Below are positions 25,192-33,836 of a stretch of DNA of 64,000 nucleotides, piece after piece. The notes below the pieces were generated by a model. It did no database searches. It was not told the DNA's origin and worked only from the letters and a program-made list of their open reading frames with translations. The first letter of the stretch is position 1. The number at the start of each line of letters is the position of its first letter. The DNA is from Microbacterium caowuchunii (GTDB lineage: Bacteria > Actinomycetota > Actinomycetes > Actinomycetales > Microbacteriaceae), in the NCBI RefSeq assembly GCF_008727755.1, contig NZ_CP044231.1, forward strand, positions 2,170,001-2,234,000, given 5' to 3'. The position numbers and the translations under genes are program-made.

Positions 25192-25283
25192 GATGACCTA
25201 CCTATTCATTTCTTCGCGGCGCGCAGAGCGTCCGCATCCCGTCTACGTTACCCGATCGCGCGCGGGCGGATCCCGGCGGACGG

Positions 25284-27134
25284 TCAGGGTTCGCAGTCGT
25301 CCAGCACGGATGCCGGGGGCACAGCGGCGAACCGCAGCGTGTCGGTCCACCGCACGAGGTCGGTCAGCATGGCCGAGCGCGGTTGCAGGATGTCCTGGTG
25401 GCCACGGCCGCGCACCGGCACCGCCCGCACCTGCTCCCCCTGGGCGCAGAGCCGCTCCACCAGCGCACGCTGCGACGCCGTGGGCAGGACCTCGTCACGC
25501 GTCCCCCAGGACACGAAGATCGGCGTGTTCCACGGCCCCGTCGGCACGTTCTCGGCGAGTCGTCGCCCCAGCGCCCCACTGGTCAGGTTCTCGGTGTCGA
25601 AGGGGCTGTCCTCGCGCAGGCCCAGCGCGGTCAGCGCGGAGACCATCACGCCGGGCTCGCTCAGGCAGCGCTGGGTCATCTCGCGCACGATCGACCGGGC
25701 GCCGGTCGCGACGTAGGCGTTCAGATCGACGTCGGCGTAGGTGTCCGCATACGGCACCAGCACCCAGGAGACGAGCACCGTGAGCATCGCACCCGCGTCG
25801 CCGGAGGTCAGTTCCCGGGCGAGTTCCACCGGGTCCGCCGCCGGCGCGAACGCCGCCGTCCCCAGGATGTCCAGGCCGGGGGTGTACTCCTCGGCCAGCT
25901 GCGAGGTCCACAGCGCCGCGTGGCCGCCCTGCGAGTGTCCCCAGACGACGGTCTGGGGCGAGAGCACGAGGTCCTCCATCTCCCCGGCCGCCAGCACCGC
26001 GTCGAGGGCGGAGTGCGCCTCGCCCTTGCCGATCAGGTAGGGGAACGTGCCGGGCGCGCCCTGTCCGCTGTAGTCGGGGGCGACGACCACCCAGCCGCGG
26101 GCGAGCATCTGCTCCAGGGCGGGGATCGCCCACTTCGTGGCGGTCCCGTCGGTGAGGCTCGGCGCGCATCCGCGGGCCACGCCGGTGGTTCCGTGGTTCC
26201 AGATGATCACCGGACGGGGTCCGGGCGCCGGGTCGTCCGGGACGATGACCATGGCGCTGCCCACGGCACGGAAGCCGTGCGCATCGCGCGTCGTGTAGAG
26301 GATGCGGCTGACGCTTCCCCGGTCCGGTTCCCGGCCGAGGGACTCCCCCGTGCGAATGAGCCGCCCGTGACCGAGCGGGAGGTCGCTCGGCGGATCGTAG
26401 AAGCCGTCCACGACCGGCGCACCCTCGCTGAGGAAGTCGTCGAGCCCGAAACCGCCGACGGCGCCCACGACCAGCAGGAGCGACAGCGCGTACCGTCCGG
26501 CGGCCGCCCAGGCCAGTGCGCGCCGCGACGGCTCGGCGACCGCTCTCTGCGCGCCCGGCGGACGCCGCGCGGCGATCAGCCGTCGCGTCCCGCGGGTGAT
26601 CAGCGTCGCCCCGAAGACGATCGTGCGCACCCCGAAGACGACCGCGACGACCAGGAGGGTGAGATCCGGCCAGGTCAGCGACAGTACGCCGAAGGCGATC
26701 TGGGCCGCCCCCCAGGCGAGGGCCAGCACCCGGACGCTCAGCCGCTTCGCCCCGAGCGCGTCGCCGAGTGAGGCCAGGCCGCCGACGACGAGCAGGATCG
26801 CGAGCGCTGCGGGGAGGAATTCGATGCTGCGGCCGAGCCAGACGAGCACGATGACCCCGCCCGCGATCCACACGAAGGCCAGCGCGCGCGTCCACCACGT
26901 CGGCGCACGGTGCCGGGAGACGAGTTCGAGGAGCCCGGAGAGGATCGCGCTGACCCCGACGTAGACGCCGAGGAGGACGAGGGAGGCCAGCGGCCGGATG
27001 ACGATGAGCGAGCCCAGCAGCGCGATGCCGGCGCCCAGCAGCATCATGACCCGGGGCGGTGCCGCTTCCAGGAGACCCGCCAGTGCACGCCAGCGCGGCG
27101 GCTTCGGGGCGGGGGGTGCGGCGGTTTCGGGCAT
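25284..27134 (-). CDS. Fusion of an HdeD/DUF308-like membrane domain with a secretory-lipase-type hydrolase
   Basis: The 616-residue protein has about six helices in the first 180 residues arranged like the DUF308/HdeD membrane family, a linker, another helix (about 208-228) and an alpha/beta hydrolase. The hydrolase has the nucleophile Ser401 (GHSQGG), Asp547 (GTRDEVLP) and His579 (GRGHQD), and an oxyanion region IIWNHGTTG. It resembles the secretory lipase (LIP) family, which hydrolyses lipid esters outside the cell. The topology suggests a lipase tethered to the membrane. TAAAAT lies six bases upstream of the ATG. The substrate is unknown. Confidence 0.8.
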   Translation of the reverse strand: MPETAAPPAPKPPRWRALAGLLEAAPPRVMMLLGAGIALLGSLIVIRPLASLVLLGVYVGVSAILSGLLELVSRHRAPTWWTRALAFVWIAGGVIVLVWLGRSIEFLPAALAILLVVGGLASLGDALGAKRLSVRVLALAWGAAQIAFGVLSLTWPDLTLLVVAVVFGVRTIVFGATLITRGTRRLIAARRPPGAQRAVAEPSRRALAWAAAGRYALSLLLVVGAVGGFGLDDFLSEGAPVVDGFYDPPSDLPLGHGRLIRTGESLGREPDRGSVSRILYTTRDAHGFRAVGSAMVIVPDDPAPGPRPVIIWNHGTTGVARGCAPSLTDGTATKWAIPALEQMLARGWVVVAPDYSGQGAPGTFPYLIGKGEAHSALDAVLAAGEMEDLVLSPQTVVWGHSQGGHAALWTSQLAEEYTPGLDILGTAAFAPAADPVELARELTSGDAGAMLTVLVSWVLVPYADTYADVDLNAYVATGARSIVREMTQRCLSEPGVMVSALTALGLREDSPFDTENLTSGALGRRLAENVPTGPWNTPIFVSWGTRDEVLPTASQRALVERLCAQGEQVRAVPVRGRGHQDILQPRSAMLTDLVRWTDTLRFAAVPPASVLDDCEP

Positions 27135-27140
27135 CCGGTC

Positions 27141-27146
27141 ATTTTA
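27141..27146 (-). promoter_or_regulatory. Leaderless -10 element of the DUF308-lipase gene
   Basis: TAAAAT, six bases, then ATG at 27134; this is the closest match to the consensus TATAAT in the set. Confidence 0.6.
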
Positions 27147-27210
27147 GGTCCGCCGCCGATGTGTCCCGTGCAGGTCGTCAAGCCCCCGCGGACGATCTCC
27201 CCCGTCCCTC

Positions 27211-27216
27211 TAGAGT
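27211..27216 (+). promoter_or_regulatory. Leaderless -10 element of the DUF1206 gene
   Basis: TAGAGT, six bases, then ATG at 27223. Confidence 0.6.
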
Positions 27217-27222
27217 CCGGGC

Positions 27223-28023
27223 ATGACCTCGACCAAGGACGCCGCCCGCGCGGCGGAGGCCAACCCGGTGCTGCGCACCCTCGCCCGCGCCGGCTACGCC
27301 GCGAACGGCGTCGTGCACGCCCTCATCGGGGCGATCGTCCTGGCCGTCGCCTCTGGCGCGGGGGGCGAGAGCGACCAGTCGGGCGCGTTCAAGGCGATCG
27401 CAGCCGCGCCGGCCGGGTTCGTCGCCCTCTGGGTGCTGGCCGTCGCGCTGGGCGCCCTGGGCATCTGGCACGGCGTGGCGGCGGTGCCCGTGCACGCCTC
27501 CGATCCGGCCAAGAAGTGGGGCAGGCGCGTCTCCGAGGCCGGGCAGGCGGTCGTCTTCCTCGCGCTGGGGGTGATCGCCGGCGCGGTCGCGCTGGGAGCG
27601 GAGCCCAGCGGGGACGACGCCGCCCGTGCCGCGAGCAGCGGCGTCCTCGCCGTCCCGGGTGGGCCGTTCCTCCTGGGCGCCGTCGGGCTCGGCGTCGCCA
27701 TCGCGGGCATCGCGTTCGTCGTGATGGGCGTGCGGCGCAGCTTCCGCACCAAGATGACCATCCCCGGCGGCACGGTGGGAGGCCTCACCACGGCACTCGG
27801 GGTGTTCGGCTTCATCGCCAAAGGCGTCGCCCTGTTCGCGGTCGGCGTCCTGCTGATCGTCGCTGCGGTGCGCGTGGACCCGGAGGAGGCGGGCGGACTC
27901 GACGGCGCCGTCGCGACCCTCCTGGGGCTCCCCCTCGGGCCATGGCTCGTGGCGTCGATCGGGTTCGGGTTCATCGCGTACGGCGTGTTCTGCGGCTTCC
28001 GCGCCCGTTACGCGCGTCTCTGA
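27223..28023 (+). CDS. DUF1206 membrane protein
   Basis: The 266-residue protein contains three copies of a two-helix unit, each starting with a (R/K)-x2-G-Y/E/F motif as in LARAGYAANGVVHALIGAIV, SEAGQAVVFLALGVIAG and GVFGFIAKGVALFAVGVLL. This three-repeat layout defines DUF1206, found mainly in actinobacteria and with no established function. It is divergent from the lipase fusion and ends six bases from the convergent LOG-like gene. Confidence 0.82.
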   Translation: MTSTKDAARAAEANPVLRTLARAGYAANGVVHALIGAIVLAVASGAGGESDQSGAFKAIAAAPAGFVALWVLAVALGALGIWHGVAAVPVHASDPAKKWGRRVSEAGQAVVFLALGVIAGAVALGAEPSGDDAARAASSGVLAVPGGPFLLGAVGLGVAIAGIAFVVMGVRRSFRTKMTIPGGTVGGLTTALGVFGFIAKGVALFAVGVLLIVAAVRVDPEEAGGLDGAVATLLGLPLGPWLVASIGFGFIAYGVFCGFRARYARL

Positions 28024-28029
28024 TCGCGA

Positions 28030-29088
28030 TCAGACGGGCGGGCGGGACATCGGCGGCGCGCTCGGGAGATCGTTGATCGCCCGGATGAGCCGGAACAGCG
28101 AGCCGACCTTGATCTGGTTCAGCCGCAGCACGAGCCGAGGGAGCTCCAGCCGGTCATCGTCCTCCCGTTCCCGGGCGAGCGGCGCGCTGCGTTCGATCCG
28201 GCCGGACGCGAGGAGGCCGCCGAAGCGCTCGTTCAGCTCGTCGACCTCGGCATCGTCGGGTTCCGCGCGCAGGCGCAGCACGAGGCGTCCGCCGACCCAG
28301 CGCATCGAGTCGTAGTTCCGCCAGAACCCGGTGATCTCGTTCGCCGCCGCTTCCACGGAGTCGGTGATCAGCACCCGGTCGAAGTCGTCGGTTGAGACGA
28401 CCCCGGAGGCGATCAGGTGGTCGTCGACGAAGGTCCGCAGACCCTCCCAGAACGTGCCGCCGGGTTCGTCGAGCAGAACGATGGGCGTCGGCTCCGCCTT
28501 GCCGGTCTGCTGCAGGGTCAGCAGCTCGAACATCTCGTCCAGGGTGCCGAATCCCCCCGGCACGCACACGAAGCCCTGCGACTCCTTGACCAGCATGAGC
28601 TTGCGCGTGAAGAAGTACTTCATCGCCACGTGGCGCGCATCGTCGGCGACGACCGCGTTCGGGCTCTGCTCGAAGGGCAGCCGGATCGACACCCCGAGCG
28701 AGCGCTCCGCTCCGGCACCCTCGACCGCGGCCTGCATGATTCCGGGTCCCGCGCCCGTGACGATCATCCAACCGCGCTCGGCGAGGGCTGCCGCGACCTC
28801 CGCCGCCGCCAGGTATCGGGCGTCGTCGGACCTCGTCCGGGCCGAGCCGAAGATCGTCACCTTGGGGGTGCCCGCATACGGGGCGAAGAGACGGAAGGCA
28901 GCGCGCATCTCGGAGAGCGCGGCGGTGGTGATCTTCAGGTTCAGCCGGCTCGCCTCGTCCATGCCGAGGCCGATGCCGGTCGCGAGGATCCGGGCGACGA
29001 GGTCGACGTTCACCGAGACCCCGGCATCCGCGATCACCGCGCGGATGTCGTCGGTCACGTCGCGGGGCACGATGGAGCGTTCAGGCAT
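28030..29088 (-). CDS. LOG-family / TIGR00730-type Rossmann protein
   Basis: The 352-residue protein has an N-terminal helical segment, then the lysine-decarboxylase-like fold: TIFGSARTRSDD, VTGAGPGIMQAAVEGA and the signature PGGFGTLDEMFE. LOG proteins with PGGxGTxxE hydrolyse cytokinin or nucleoside 5'-monophosphates, and this longer subtype has a roughly 90-residue C-terminal extension of unknown role. ATG 29088 is preceded by GACGCT six bases upstream, a weaker version of the leaderless pattern. Confidence 0.8.
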   Translation of the reverse strand: MPERSIVPRDVTDDIRAVIADAGVSVNVDLVARILATGIGLGMDEASRLNLKITTAALSEMRAAFRLFAPYAGTPKVTIFGSARTRSDDARYLAAAEVAAALAERGWMIVTGAGPGIMQAAVEGAGAERSLGVSIRLPFEQSPNAVVADDARHVAMKYFFTRKLMLVKESQGFVCVPGGFGTLDEMFELLTLQQTGKAEPTPIVLLDEPGGTFWEGLRTFVDDHLIASGVVSTDDFDRVLITDSVEAAANEITGFWRNYDSMRWVGGRLVLRLRAEPDDAEVDELNERFGGLLASGRIERSAPLAREREDDDRLELPRLVLRLNQIKVGSLFRLIRAINDLPSAPPMSRPPV

Positions 29089-29189
29089 GGCCCCAGCGTC
29101 GCACGATCCGGCGGTGCCGGCGTCGAGGGTTGACGTCGGCACCGCGCGCACGCAGCGCACCCGCGAGCGGCCGCGCCGGGATCAGCGGC

Positions 29190-30944
29190 TCAGGCGGTGA
29201 GGATTCCTCGGACGTCGCCGGCGGGCACGGTCTCCCGCTCGCCCGTGCGCCGGTCCCAGACCTCGACCATGCCCTCGGCGGCGCCGCGACCCACGATGAC
29301 GATCCGCGGCACGCCGATGAGTTCGGCGTCGCCGAACTTCACCCCGGGCGAGACCTTGGGGCGGTCGTCGTAGAGCACGTCCAGGCCCGCCGTCTCGAGC
29401 TCCGCGCTCAGCGAGGCGGCGAGCTCGAAGGCGGCCGCGTCGCGACCCGCCGCGACCACGTGCACGTCGAACGGCGCGACGGAGGTGGGCCAGATCAATC
29501 CGCGGTCATCGTTGTTCAGCTCCGCGATGATCGCCAGGATGCGGGTGACCCCGATGCCGTACGAGCCCATCGTGACGGTGACGAGCTTGCCGTTCTCGTC
29601 GAGCACCTTGAGGCCGAGGGCGTCGGCGTACTTCCGGCCGAGCTGGAAGACGTGGCCGATCTCCATCCCGCGGGCGAGCGAGACCGGACCGGAACCGTCC
29701 GGTGCCGGGTCGCCCTCGCGGACGCTGGCGACCTCGACGAAACCGTCCGCCCCGAAGTCGCGCCCGGCCACGAGGGAGTGCACGTGCTTCTGGTCGATGT
29801 TGGCGCCGGTGATCCAACTCGTCCCGTCGACCACGCGGGGGTCGAGGACGTACCGGATGCCGGTGGCCGATTCCTCGCCCAGGATCGCGCCGGTGGGCGA
29901 CCAGGGTCCGATGTAGCCCTTCACCAGCAGCGGGTTGGCGGCGAAGTCCGCTTCGGTGGCCGGCTCCACGGATGCGGGGGCGAAGGCGACCTCGACGCGC
30001 TTGTCGTCCACGTCGCGGTCACCGGGCAGGCCCACGACGACCAGTTCCCGCGTCCCGTCCAGGTGCGTCAGGGCGAACACGACGTTCTTCAGTGTGTCCG
30101 CGGCCGTGTACTCACCGTCGAGGTGCGTGTTGGCGTGCTCCACGAGAGTGGCGATCGTCGGGGTGTCGGGCGAATCGAAGATGACCGGCTCGGGGAGACC
30201 CTCGATCGGCAGCGCGTCCGGCACGACCGTGGTGAACGCCTCGACGTTCGCGGCGTACCCGCCCGCGGAACGGACGAAGGTGTCCTCGCCGACAGGGGTC
30301 GGGTGCAGGAACTCCTCGGACCGGGATCCGCCCATGGCGCCGGCATCCGCCTGGACGATCACGTACTCGAGGCCCAGGCGCTGGAAGATGCGCTCGTAGG
30401 CGTCGCGCTGGGCCTGGTACGAGGCGTCCAGACCGGCGTCCGTGTAGTCGAAGGAGTAGGCGTCCTTCATGGTGAACTCGCGACCGCGCAGGAGCCCGGC
30501 GCGGGGGCGTGCCTCGTCGCGGTACTTGTCCTGGATCTGATAGATCGTCAGCGGCAGGTCCTTGTACGAGGAGTACAGGTCCTTCACCAGCAGGGTGAAG
30601 ACCTCCTCGTGGGTCGGGGCCAGCAGGTAGTCGGCACCCTTGCGGTCCTGCAGGCGGAACAGCGCGTCGCCGTACTCCTCCCAGCGACCCGTGACCTCGT
30701 AGGGCTCGCGCGGCAGCAGAGCCGGGAAGTGCACCTCGTAGGCGCCCGCCGCACCCATCTCGTCGCGGATGATCTGCTCGATCTTCGCCTTGACGCGCAG
30801 TCCGAGCGGAAGCCACGCGAACACACCGGGCGCCTGGCGCCGGATGTAGCCGGCACGGACGAGCAGCCGGTGACTGGTCACCTCCGCGTCGGCCGGGTCT
30901 TCACGGAGGGTGCGGAGGAAGAAGTGCGAGAGACGGGTGACCAC
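29190..30944 (-). CDS. proS: Prolyl-tRNA synthetase, bacterial type
   Basis: The 584-residue class II synthetase charges tRNA-Pro. Motif 1 lies near [18 protein letters not shown], motif 2 near [17 protein letters not shown], and motif 3 near [16 protein letters not shown]. The YbaK-like editing insertion lies between motifs 2 and 3, the bacterial (ProS type 1) form. The start is GTG 30944; TAGACT (30953-30958) lies eight bases upstream, implying a leader of one or two bases. It is not coupled to its neighbours. Confidence 0.95.
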   Translation of the reverse strand: MVTRLSHFFLRTLREDPADAEVTSHRLLVRAGYIRRQAPGVFAWLPLGLRVKAKIEQIIRDEMGAAGAYEVHFPALLPREPYEVTGRWEEYGDALFRLQDRKGADYLLAPTHEEVFTLLVKDLYSSYKDLPLTIYQIQDKYRDEARPRAGLLRGREFTMKDAYSFDYTDAGLDASYQAQRDAYERIFQRLGLEYVIVQADAGAMGGSRSEEFLHPTPVGEDTFVRSAGGYAANVEAFTTVVPDALPIEGLPEPVIFDSPDTPTIATLVEHANTHLDGEYTAADTLKNVVFALTHLDGTRELVVVGLPGDRDVDDKRVEVAFAPASVEPATEADFAANPLLVKGYIGPWSPTGAILGEESATGIRYVLDPRVVDGTSWITGANIDQKHVHSLVAGRDFGADGFVEVASVREGDPAPDGSGPVSLARGMEIGHVFQLGRKYADALGLKVLDENGKLVTVTMGSYGIGVTRILAIIAELNNDDRGLIWPTSVAPFDVHVVAAGRDAAAFELAASLSAELETAGLDVLYDDRPKVSPGVKFGDAELIGVPRIVIVGRGAAEGMVEVWDRRTGERETVPAGDVRGILTA

Positions 30945-30952
30945 GAGGGATC

Positions 30953-30958
30953 AGTCTA
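30953..30958 (-). promoter_or_regulatory. Likely -10 element of proS
   Basis: TAGACT on the minus strand, eight bases before GTG 30944; no Shine-Dalgarno is visible. Confidence 0.5.
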
Positions 30959-31001
30959 CGCGCGGGCGCGTCGGTCCCGGTGAGCGCTGTGAGCCGAGGA
31001 C

Positions 31002-31055
31002 CATCGGCCGAGCCGAGGGCTCTCCGGCCCCGGGATGCCCTCGGCTCGGCCGATG
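31002..31055. terminator. Long perfect hairpin downstream of the BenE-family gene
   Basis: A perfect 19-bp inverted repeat (31002-31020 with 31037-31055, 16-base loop) sits ten bases beyond the transporter stop codon. A third partial copy GAGCCGAGG occurs at 30991-30999. It is probably the terminator for the transporter gene and insulates proS. Confidence 0.7.
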
Positions 31056-31064
31056 CTCCTCCGC

Positions 31065-32267
31065 TCAGCGCCGTCCGGTGTGCAGCACCACGCGCACCAG
31101 CAGCCCGGCGGCGAGGGCCCAGAAGGCCGCGCTGACACCGAGGAAGGAGACCCCGGAGGCGGCGACCAGGAAGGTCACGACGGCGGGCATCCGCTCCCCC
31201 GGGTCGTCGATCGCCTGCTGCACCGCCGAGCCGAACGCTCCGAGTAGGGCGAGTCCCGCGACGGCCGGGATCACCGCCGCCGGGGCGAGCACCACGAGGG
31301 TCGCGAACACGGATGCCGCGGCTGCCAGCACGAGGTAGGACACCCCAGTGGACACCCCGGCGATCCAGCGCCGCGTCCGGTCCGGTCCGGCGTCCGGCCC
31401 CGCGGCGAGCGCCGCGCTGATCGCGGCGAGGTTCACCGCGTGCCCGCCTGCCGGCGCGGCGAGCGCCGTGGCGACGCCGGTCACGAGCATCGCCGGGCGC
31501 CACGGGACGCGGTACCCGAAGCTCTGCATCACCGCGACACCGGGGACGTTCTGCGACGCCATCGTGACGATGTACAGCGGCAGGGCGATGCCGATCAGAG
31601 AGCCGACGGTCACGGTCGGGACGGTCAGCTCCACGTGCGGCAGCAGCGCGGCCGCGGGCACGGAGGCTCCCTCGGCCGCCAGACCCGCGATCACGACGAT
31701 CGCCGCGGCGGCGAAGGCGAGGGGCACCGCCCACCGGGGCGCGAGACGCGCGAAGACGAGCCAGGTGAGCACGACCGGAAGCACGCCCCAGGGGTTCGCG
31801 ACCAGGCCCGTCACCGGAGCGAGACACAGCGGCAGCAGGACGCCGGCGAGCATCGCCTGCGCGAGGGAGGGTGGGATGCGGGCGACGATGCTCCCGAGGA
31901 GAGGCCAGACGCCGGTCAGCAGGATGAGGAGCGCCACGACGAGGAAGGCACCGACCACGGCTGCCCAGCCGCCCTCCATCGAGCCGGTGGCGGCGAGGAG
32001 TGCCGCACCGGGTGTGGACCAGGCGACCGTGATCGGCATCCGCGTCCGCCAGGACAGCAGGATGCAGGCGAGCCCCATCGTCAGGCTCAGCGCGAGCAGG
32101 CCGCTGGCCGCTTGGCCGGGGGTCGCCCCCACGGCCGCGAGCCCGGTGAGCACGACGGCGAAGGAACTCGTGTACCCGACGAGCGCGGTGACCACGCCCG
32201 CGAGGATCGGCCGTGCCGCGTCCGGGGCATCCCCTGCTCCGTCGCGGGTATGCGTCGCTCGGATCAT
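31065..32267 (-). CDS. BenE-family benzoate/proton symporter-like transporter
   Basis: The 400-residue protein has about 12 helices and family landmarks: AVVLTGLAAVGATPGQAASGL, MPITVAWSTPGAALLA, LYIVTMASQNVPGVAV and APAGGHAVNLAAISAAL. BenE proteins import benzoate with protons in proteobacteria; the substrate here is not proven because no benzoate genes are adjacent. ATG 32267 begins at the family start with TAGCGT seven bases upstream; an open frame extends 46 codons further through a tandem repeat and is judged non-coding. Confidence 0.82.
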   Translation of the reverse strand: MIRATHTRDGAGDAPDAARPILAGVVTALVGYTSSFAVVLTGLAAVGATPGQAASGLLALSLTMGLACILLSWRTRMPITVAWSTPGAALLAATGSMEGGWAAVVGAFLVVALLILLTGVWPLLGSIVARIPPSLAQAMLAGVLLPLCLAPVTGLVANPWGVLPVVLTWLVFARLAPRWAVPLAFAAAAIVVIAGLAAEGASVPAAALLPHVELTVPTVTVGSLIGIALPLYIVTMASQNVPGVAVMQSFGYRVPWRPAMLVTGVATALAAPAGGHAVNLAAISAALAAGPDAGPDRTRRWIAGVSTGVSYLVLAAAASVFATLVVLAPAAVIPAVAGLALLGAFGSAVQQAIDDPGERMPAVVTFLVAASGVSFLGVSAAFWALAAGLLVRVVLHTGRR

Positions 32268-32274
32268 CGCGGCC

Positions 32275-32280
32275 ACGCTA
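32275..32280 (-). promoter_or_regulatory. Near-leaderless -10 element of the BenE-like gene
   Basis: TAGCGT on the minus strand, seven bases before ATG 32267. Confidence 0.45.
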
Positions 32281-32322
32281 GCGCAGTCAGGTTGCGGCCG
32301 TCGCGCGCACGTCGGCCGCACG

Positions 32323-32394
32323 CGCGAGCGGAGGAGCATACGCGAGCGGAGGAGCACGCACGAGCGAAGGAGCATGCACGAGCGGAGGAGCGGA
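32323..32394. repeat. 18-bp tandem repeat, four copies
   Basis: Four consecutive 18-bp units of the form CRCGAGCGRAGGAGCATR (32323, 32341, 32359, 32377) differ at few positions. They occupy the spacer between the ispG stop codon and the promoter of the BenE-like gene. Confidence 0.85.
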
Positions 32395-32468
32395 TGCCGC
32401 CGCACGGTCCTCCGCCGACCGGATCTCCTCCCCTCGACGGGGAACGGAGCGGATGCGGAGGGCCCGGG

Positions 32469-33620
32469 TCAGACGGTGACGACCTGGGCGGTGCCGATGC
32501 CCGCATCCGGGCCCATCTCGGCCGCGATGCGGTTGGCCTCGGCGATCAGGGTCGCGACGATCTCCGACTCGGGCACGGTCTTCACGACCTCGCCCTTCAC
32601 GAAGATCTGGCCCTTGCCGTTGCCGCTGGCGACCCCCAGGTCGGCATCGCGCGCCTCGCCGGGGCCGTTCACGACGCAGCCCATGACGGCCACGCGGAGC
32701 GGCACGGTCATGTCCTTCAGGCCCTCCGTGACGTCCTCGGCGAGCGTGTACACGTCGACCTGTGCGCGCCCGCAGGACGGGCAGGACACGATCTCGAGCG
32801 TGCGCTCACGCAGGTTCAGCGACTGCAGGATCTGGTGCGCGACCTTCACCTCTTCGGCGGGCGGCGCTGAGAGCGAGACGCGGATCGTGTCACCGATCCC
32901 CTCGGCGAGGAGGATGCCGAAGGCCGTCGCCGACTTGATCGTGCCCTGGAAGGCGGGTCCGGCCTCGGTCACCCCGAGGTGCAGCGGCCAGTCGCCCCGC
33001 GCGGCCAGCTGGCGGTAGGCCTTCACCATCACGACCGGGTCGTTGTGCTTGACCGAGATCTTGAAGTCGTGGAAGTCGTGCTCCTCGAACAGGGACGCCT
33101 CCCAGACCGCGCTCTCCACGAGCGCCTCGGGGGTGGCCCGGCCGTACTTCTCCAGCAGGCGCTTGTCGAGCGACCCGGCGTTCACACCGATGCGGAGGGA
33201 GACCCCGGCATCCTTGGCGGCACGGGCGATCTCGCCGACCTTGTCGTCGAACTGGCGGATGTTGCCCGGGTTCACCCGCACCGCGGCACAGCCGGCGTCG
33301 ATCGCCTGGAAGACGTACTTCGGCTGGAAGTGGATGTCCGCGATCACCGGGATCTGGCTCTTCTTCGCGATGATGTGCAGCACATCCGCATCGTCCTGGC
33401 TCGGCACCGCCACGCGCACGATCTCGCAGCCCGACGCGGTGAGCTCCGCGATCTGCTGCAGCGTCGCGTTGATGTCGGTGGTCTTGGTGGTCGTCATCGA
33501 CTGGACGCTCACGGGGGCGTCACCGCCGACGAGCACCTTCCCGACACGGATCTGCCGGCTCTTGCGGCGAGGGGAGAGGATCTCGGGGACGCGCGGCATC
33601 CCGATGTTGACGGCTGGCAC
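32469..33620 (-). CDS. ispG: 4-hydroxy-3-methylbut-2-enyl-diphosphate synthase
   Basis: The 383-residue iron-sulfur enzyme catalyses the penultimate step of the MEP isoprenoid pathway. Typical stretches are [42 protein letters not shown] and SLSAPP. Three cysteines suited to bind the [4Fe-4S] cluster are Cys280 and Cys283 (SCPSCG) and Cys315 ([10 protein letters not shown]). The GTG at 33620 matches the family start; it has both a GGGGGA stretch and a TAGGCT hexamer seven bases upstream. dxr of the same pathway lies 5 kb away. It diverges from the trp leader. Confidence 0.95.
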   Translation of the reverse strand: MPAVNIGMPRVPEILSPRRKSRQIRVGKVLVGGDAPVSVQSMTTTKTTDINATLQQIAELTASGCEIVRVAVPSQDDADVLHIIAKKSQIPVIADIHFQPKYVFQAIDAGCAAVRVNPGNIRQFDDKVGEIARAAKDAGVSLRIGVNAGSLDKRLLEKYGRATPEALVESAVWEASLFEEHDFHDFKISVKHNDPVVMVKAYRQLAARGDWPLHLGVTEAGPAFQGTIKSATAFGILLAEGIGDTIRVSLSAPPAEEVKVAHQILQSLNLRERTLEIVSCPSCGRAQVDVYTLAEDVTEGLKDMTVPLRVAVMGCVVNGPGEARDADLGVASGNGKGQIFVKGEVVKTVPESEIVATLIAEANRIAAEMGPDAGIGTAQVVTV

Positions 33621-33627
33621 GTCCCCC

Positions 33628-33633
33628 AGCCTA
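33628..33633 (-). promoter_or_regulatory. Near-leaderless -10 element of ispG
   Basis: TAGGCT on the minus strand, seven bases before GTG 33620. Confidence 0.45.
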
Positions 33634-33709
33634 CGCCGCGCCGCCTGTACGGGGCCCGTGGCGGCCCGGGACGGCAGCTGTGCGTACCAGCCCGGGTCCG
33701 TGCATATGG

Positions 33710-33715
33710 TACTTT
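33710..33715 (+). promoter_or_regulatory. Leaderless -10 element of the trp leader peptide
   Basis: TACTTT, six bases, then ATG at 33722, so transcription and translation of the leader peptide would start at the same base. Confidence 0.6.
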
Positions 33716-33721
33716 CGGCCC

Positions 33722-33757
33722 ATGCACGCGAACCTCTCCTGGTGGCCCACCGTTTAG
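33722..33757 (+). CDS. trpL: Tryptophan leader peptide [11 protein letters not shown]
   Basis: An 11-codon frame with two consecutive Trp codons (33740-33745) followed by PTV and TAG. It sits immediately before alternative RNA hairpins and the fused synthase gene, the classical arrangement for ribosome-mediated attenuation. Stalling at the Trp codons when charged tRNA-Trp is scarce would cover the first hairpin arm. It appears leaderless, so no Shine-Dalgarno is needed. Confidence 0.85.
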   Translation: MHANLSWWPTV

Positions 33758-33801
33758 GCGGTGCGCGCGTGCGACACAGACCGCCCACGGGCGGTCTTCT
33801 T
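33748..33801 (+). promoter_or_regulatory. trp attenuator: alternative hairpins and terminator
   Basis: Arm 1 CACCG (33748-33752) pairs with arm 2 CGGTG (33759-33763). GGCGGT (33757-33762) can instead pair with arm 3 ACCGCC (33780-33785) as an antiterminator. Arm 3 also belongs to the terminator AGACCGCC/GGCGGTCT (33778-33785 with 33790-33797), which is followed by a short T-containing tail. The arms are mutually exclusive. Confidence 0.8.
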
Positions 33802-33836
33802 CGTGAGGTGGCCGCTCCCCCGACGAAAGATCCCTG

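Noticed and set aside
32268..32405. Coding extension of the BenE-like protein through the 18-bp repeat
   Set aside because: It adds an Arg/Leu repeat unlike transporter N-termini, and a -10 element lies inside it; kept as a repeat and noted as a finding.
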